This document shows, one piece after another, positions 61,070 to 64,000 of a stretch of 64,000 bases of DNA. The notes under the pieces were generated by a model. That model was given only the letters and a program-made list of their open reading frames with translations, made no database searches and was not told where the DNA came from. A program made the translations under genes and the position numbers. Within the stretch, counting starts at the first letter, position 1. Each line of letters opens with the position of its first letter. The stretch is from Prochilodus magdalenae. Taxonomy: Eukaryota; Chordata; Actinopteri; Characiformes; Prochilodontidae. The stretch is taken from assembly GCA_024036415.1 (NCBI GenBank), contig JAMWET010006783.1, forward strand, positions 37,501 to 101,500. The letters run 5' to 3'.

Positions 61070-61170
61070 GTAATAACTATTGTTATTATTATTATTGTTA
61101 TCATTATTATTATTATTGTTATTATTATTATTGTGATAATAGCTATTCTAAAGATAATAATAATGAGAAC
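60458..61170. repeat. AAT/ATT/AAC microsatellite with inverted arms
   Basis: Runs of AAT, AAC, ATT and GTT alternate so that long parts are self-complementary. 60455-60610 pairs with 60611-60745. TTAATATCTTTAGGATAGCT (60963) pairs with TAGCTATTCTAAAGATAATA (61139). It begins about 170 bases downstream of the S5-pore exon donor. Poly-Asn frames are artefacts. Confidence 0.93.
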
Positions 61171-61559
61171 CATTATAATTATAATAACTATTATAATAAT
61201 ACTATGGTAATATATGGTAATATATAGAAATAATATGTAATAATATGGTAATAAAATAGTATAGTAATAGTGATAGTAATATGGTAGTAATATGGTAACA
61301 AAATGATAATAATGAGGTCATAATAAAATGATTTATGTTTATTTATGTTGAGTCTGTGTCTGAAACCAAACATAGTTATCGCAAAGGCAAAAGAATCAAT
61401 GACTTAATCTGCGTTTGAATGAGATAGTGCTCATGGCTAGCTAGCCGTGGATAGTTAGCAGGCCTTGCAATTAATTTAAAAAATCAATAGCTGAAATTAT
61501 TGCCTAATTATTATATAATGTGTTTGCTATTATTAATGGTGATCATTGGTCTTCTAATG

Positions 61560-62090
61560 GAACTGATTACTGAGAACTGCCGGGACACATTAAAAAAGGA
61601 TGTTCCACCAGCAAAGCTCTTCATAGAGCTACGAGATGAGAAGAATGTGCTGACCGAGTCAGCAGCGTCAGACTGTACCAGGCTTCCCTCGCCCGGGCAC
61701 CAAGGAAAGCCGAACTCCACATACTGACAACAGCTGCCATAGATGGCGAAAGTAAGCCGTCCGCCACGAGAAACGACGGGAGCAGTGGGAAAGCGAGTTC
61801 CCTGCTCCGCCTCCCCATTAAATGTCAAATGCCATACAGTGGCCTTGCTGCGGAACAACAGGATGCCCATGAGAGGCAGGGCCTGGAACTCGGGTGCCCT
61901 CCTTACGCCTCTTGTGGCTGTCATCATCGCCCCCACTCGCCGCTGACGTCCTTGGTCTGCTGTCACTTGTGGCTTTTGTTGGCATGTGAAGTTCAGACAC
62001 CGCCTACCCGCCCTCTATTTGCAGCTGTCGTCAGTGCCCGGGGGGTCGGGTGCCTGGCACACAGTCGTCTGAAGAGTTTGATGCCTTAAG
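61560..62090. other. GC-rich block of unknown nature
   Basis: A sharp rise in GC between AT-rich repeats. Open frames exist on both strands (61511-61966 minus, 151 codons; 61829-62089 plus) but none has a recognised motif. A short + frame has VPPAKLFIELRDEKNVLTES, which looks protein-like. It could be an exon remnant, a retroelement fragment or a CpG-rich repeat. Confidence 0.3.
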
Positions 62091-62234
62091 CTACCTCACA
62101 GAAAGCTATGATGAAATGATTATGAATACACTGGGTGCACTGCCTGATGCTTTATCCCAGATTTTAAAAAATTACATATACTGTATTATTAAATAACTTC
62201 CAGGCAGATGCACACAGCGGTCCACTGGTGGTTT

Positions 62235-62700
62235 TCAATCCTTAAAGAGTAGTTGTACCCAGAAGGGATTGTGGGATTGAGCCGGCTGTTGGGAAGGAAG
62301 ATAAAGGTGACCAGGAACAATAAATGATGATACATGTAGACTGATATGATCAATATTTATTGAGCTACACATACAGAAGTCTGTCTCTCGGTATGGCGTC
62401 GGGATGCAGTGTTTGATAACGCAGCATGCCAGGCCTCTCGGTATGGAGTTGTAGAAGTTCCCAATGGTGTCCTGTGATAATCCATCCCATGCATCTTGAA
62501 TATCCTCACACAGTTCCTGCAGGTTTTGCCGTAGGGGTGGAGGTGGAGTGATGCCAGGTCACTCCTGGACGTGTGACCCATGGCAACAAACCATTTATCT
62601 TGATGCTAACCACAGTGCCTCCAGTGGTCGTCTCCACCAAGACTGAAGTGGGACTGATCACTGAAGATGACCCGCTGCCATCCTAAGACACCACCGCAGT
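62235..62700 (-). mobile_element. Tc1-like family 1, copy G
   Basis: AGAGTAGTTGTACCCAGAAG, TTGAGCTACACATACAGAAG, GTGTCCTGTGATAATCCATC, TGATCACTGAAGATGACCCG. Truncated at the transposase end near 62700. Confidence 0.72.
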
Positions 62701-63423
62701 CAATTCTACACCGTCTTTCAGCCGTCTGAAGTTTGACCTCATGCGGGTGCTAATCTATCATCCTAAATGAATGCCCTTTGGATGAAATCCAAAACCTTCC
62801 TCCACTGTTTACTCCCCATCCTTATTTAAACCGTCCTTGGAATATTCAAGTATCCTAAAAGATCCTGATGAGCTGGCATTGAGCATGTTGGTGGAATTAA
62901 GTCGTGTAGAAAAGCATGAAATCCCGTCCTCCTAAGTGGCCAGCAGATGTTAAACGCCGTTCCGGTAATTGCGAATTATGAAGCGGGTGCCGAACGAATG
63001 AACGAGCCTGACTTACGCAAAAACATCAGGAGGTTCAGAACGAGCTTCCTGTTGGAACAGGCATCGCGTGCTGTTCGAGGAGATGAATGAAAAGCAGTTG
63101 GACGATGCTGGGGAGGAAACAGATGTCAGACGGAACACACAACAGATAATATAAATATATATGTGCGTAAGAACGTCTGTCTACTGAGCTTACAGCCTGG
63201 CAGTCTCTCACAAGAGCACTCAGCGGGAAGGTTTCAATTTAGACACGGACACAGTCTACAATCTGAAGCTCTTCGCTCTTTGATCCGAGCTCGGGCAGGC
63301 AGGGAGCTGAAAACAATGTTCTGGTTATGATTTCTATACTGAACTAGAAGTGATGCATTGGATTTACTGTATTCAAACGTCAGTTCATTCAAACATGTGC
63401 ATTATATTTCATATGAGTGAAAT

Positions 63424-63549
63424 ACACTCATCAACGAAAGAGTAGCTGCACCCGGAAGGAGGTGTGGGATTGCAGTGCTGTTGGGAAGGAAGATAGAGGT
63501 TAGCAGGACCAACAGAAGATGATAAGTTTAGACTGATATGGGTAATATT

Positions 63550-63627
<78 letters not shown>

Positions 63628-64000
63628 CTTGAGCTACACATACAGAAGTCTGTCTCTTGGTATGGCGTTGGGCCGCCATGTTTGCTAATCCAACATGTCA
63701 GACGTCTCGGGATGCATGGAGTTGTAGAGGGACGCATGACAACAAAGCATTCATCTTGGCACTGACCATGGTGCCTCCACACATGGATTCGTTGGTTGTC
63801 TCCACCAAGATGATGACCTGCTGTCATTCGGGGTTACCTCATGACGGTTCGGGTTGTGCTACCTCATAGACAGTCGTTATGTTGGCACTGTGACACCATT
63901 GCAGCAGAGCCTTTCGGTGACGTTGGACTAACAGGAAGTTTAGTGTATAGTCGCTTATAACAGTCTGTGTGGGTCAGTCTTAGTCCTGTGTTCTTGCTTG
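63424..64000 (-). mobile_element. Tc1-like family 1, copy H, with GATA expansion
   Basis: The left end CACTCATCAACGAAAGAGTA and GCTGCACCCGGAAGGAGG are near-intact. After GGTAATATTTA a (GATA)n run replaces the usual TTG before AGCTACACATACAGAAG. Continues to the window end. Confidence 0.75.
63552..63627. repeat. (GATA)n microsatellite inside Tc1-like copy H
   Basis: About 19 pure GATA units. Confidence 0.97.

Larger units (their letters stand above)
60285..64000 (+). other. cacna1i intron after the S5-pore exon, 5' part
   Basis: It begins at donor GTATGT and runs off the window. It holds the AAT/ATT microsatellite, a GC-rich block and two Tc1-like copies. 62705-63420 shows nothing recognisable. 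The exon carrying the filter motif is not reached. Confidence 0.8.

Overview
The window is vertebrate (teleost fish) nuclear DNA. It looks like a slice of one very large gene whose introns are packed with transposons and tandem repeats. The evidence is spliced coding exons with GT/AG borders, fish-type tRNA-derived SINEs with an L2-like tail, many degraded Tc1/mariner copies, a hAT element with 8-bp target duplications, solo LTRs and long mini/microsatellite arrays. The repeat set resembles that of otophysan fishes (characins, catfishes), but I cannot name a species.

The gene is on the + strand. Three exons read in phase through the first homologous domain of a T-type (Cav3) voltage-gated calcium channel: the S4 voltage sensor (16632-16729), S5 (40307-40466), and the long extracellular S5-pore loop plus start of the pore helix (59939-60284). 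Residue choices (MRILVN rather than [30 protein letters not shown]) fit Cav3.3, so I call it cacna1i. The 5' exons (N-terminus, S1-S3) and everything after the first pore helix, including the domain I selectivity-filter glutamate, lie outside the window. The two complete introns are about 23.6 and 19.5 kb.

Layout. 1-16631: 5' intron with a SINE, a Tc1-like copy split by a TIR element with a 30-bp array, a 17/51-bp satellite, LTR-like debris, a Tc1 remnant and a 31-bp array of about 62 copies. 16730-40306: a 140-bp GA-rich array, a GATA array, an unrecognised coding-like block on the minus strand (23051-24058), a Tc1 remnant split by a hAT element, LTR-like segments, SINEs and Tc1-like copies. 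40467-59938: a dispersed element split by a 12-bp minisatellite, a second array of the same monomer, two solo LTRs, CT-rich arrays and TA-flanked MITEs. 60285-64000: AAT/ATT hairpin-forming microsatellite, a GC-rich block and two Tc1-like copies.

There is no operon or multi-gene system here. The most informative structure is the nesting: solo LTR inside Tc1, hAT inside Tc1, TIR element inside Tc1, MITE inside a duplicated repeat with its empty site also present. Minisatellites have repeatedly grown inside transposons. I found no convincing new biological system. The best leads are the unidentified minus-strand coding block, an in-frame tandem splice acceptor in the channel gene, and the array-in-transposon pattern.
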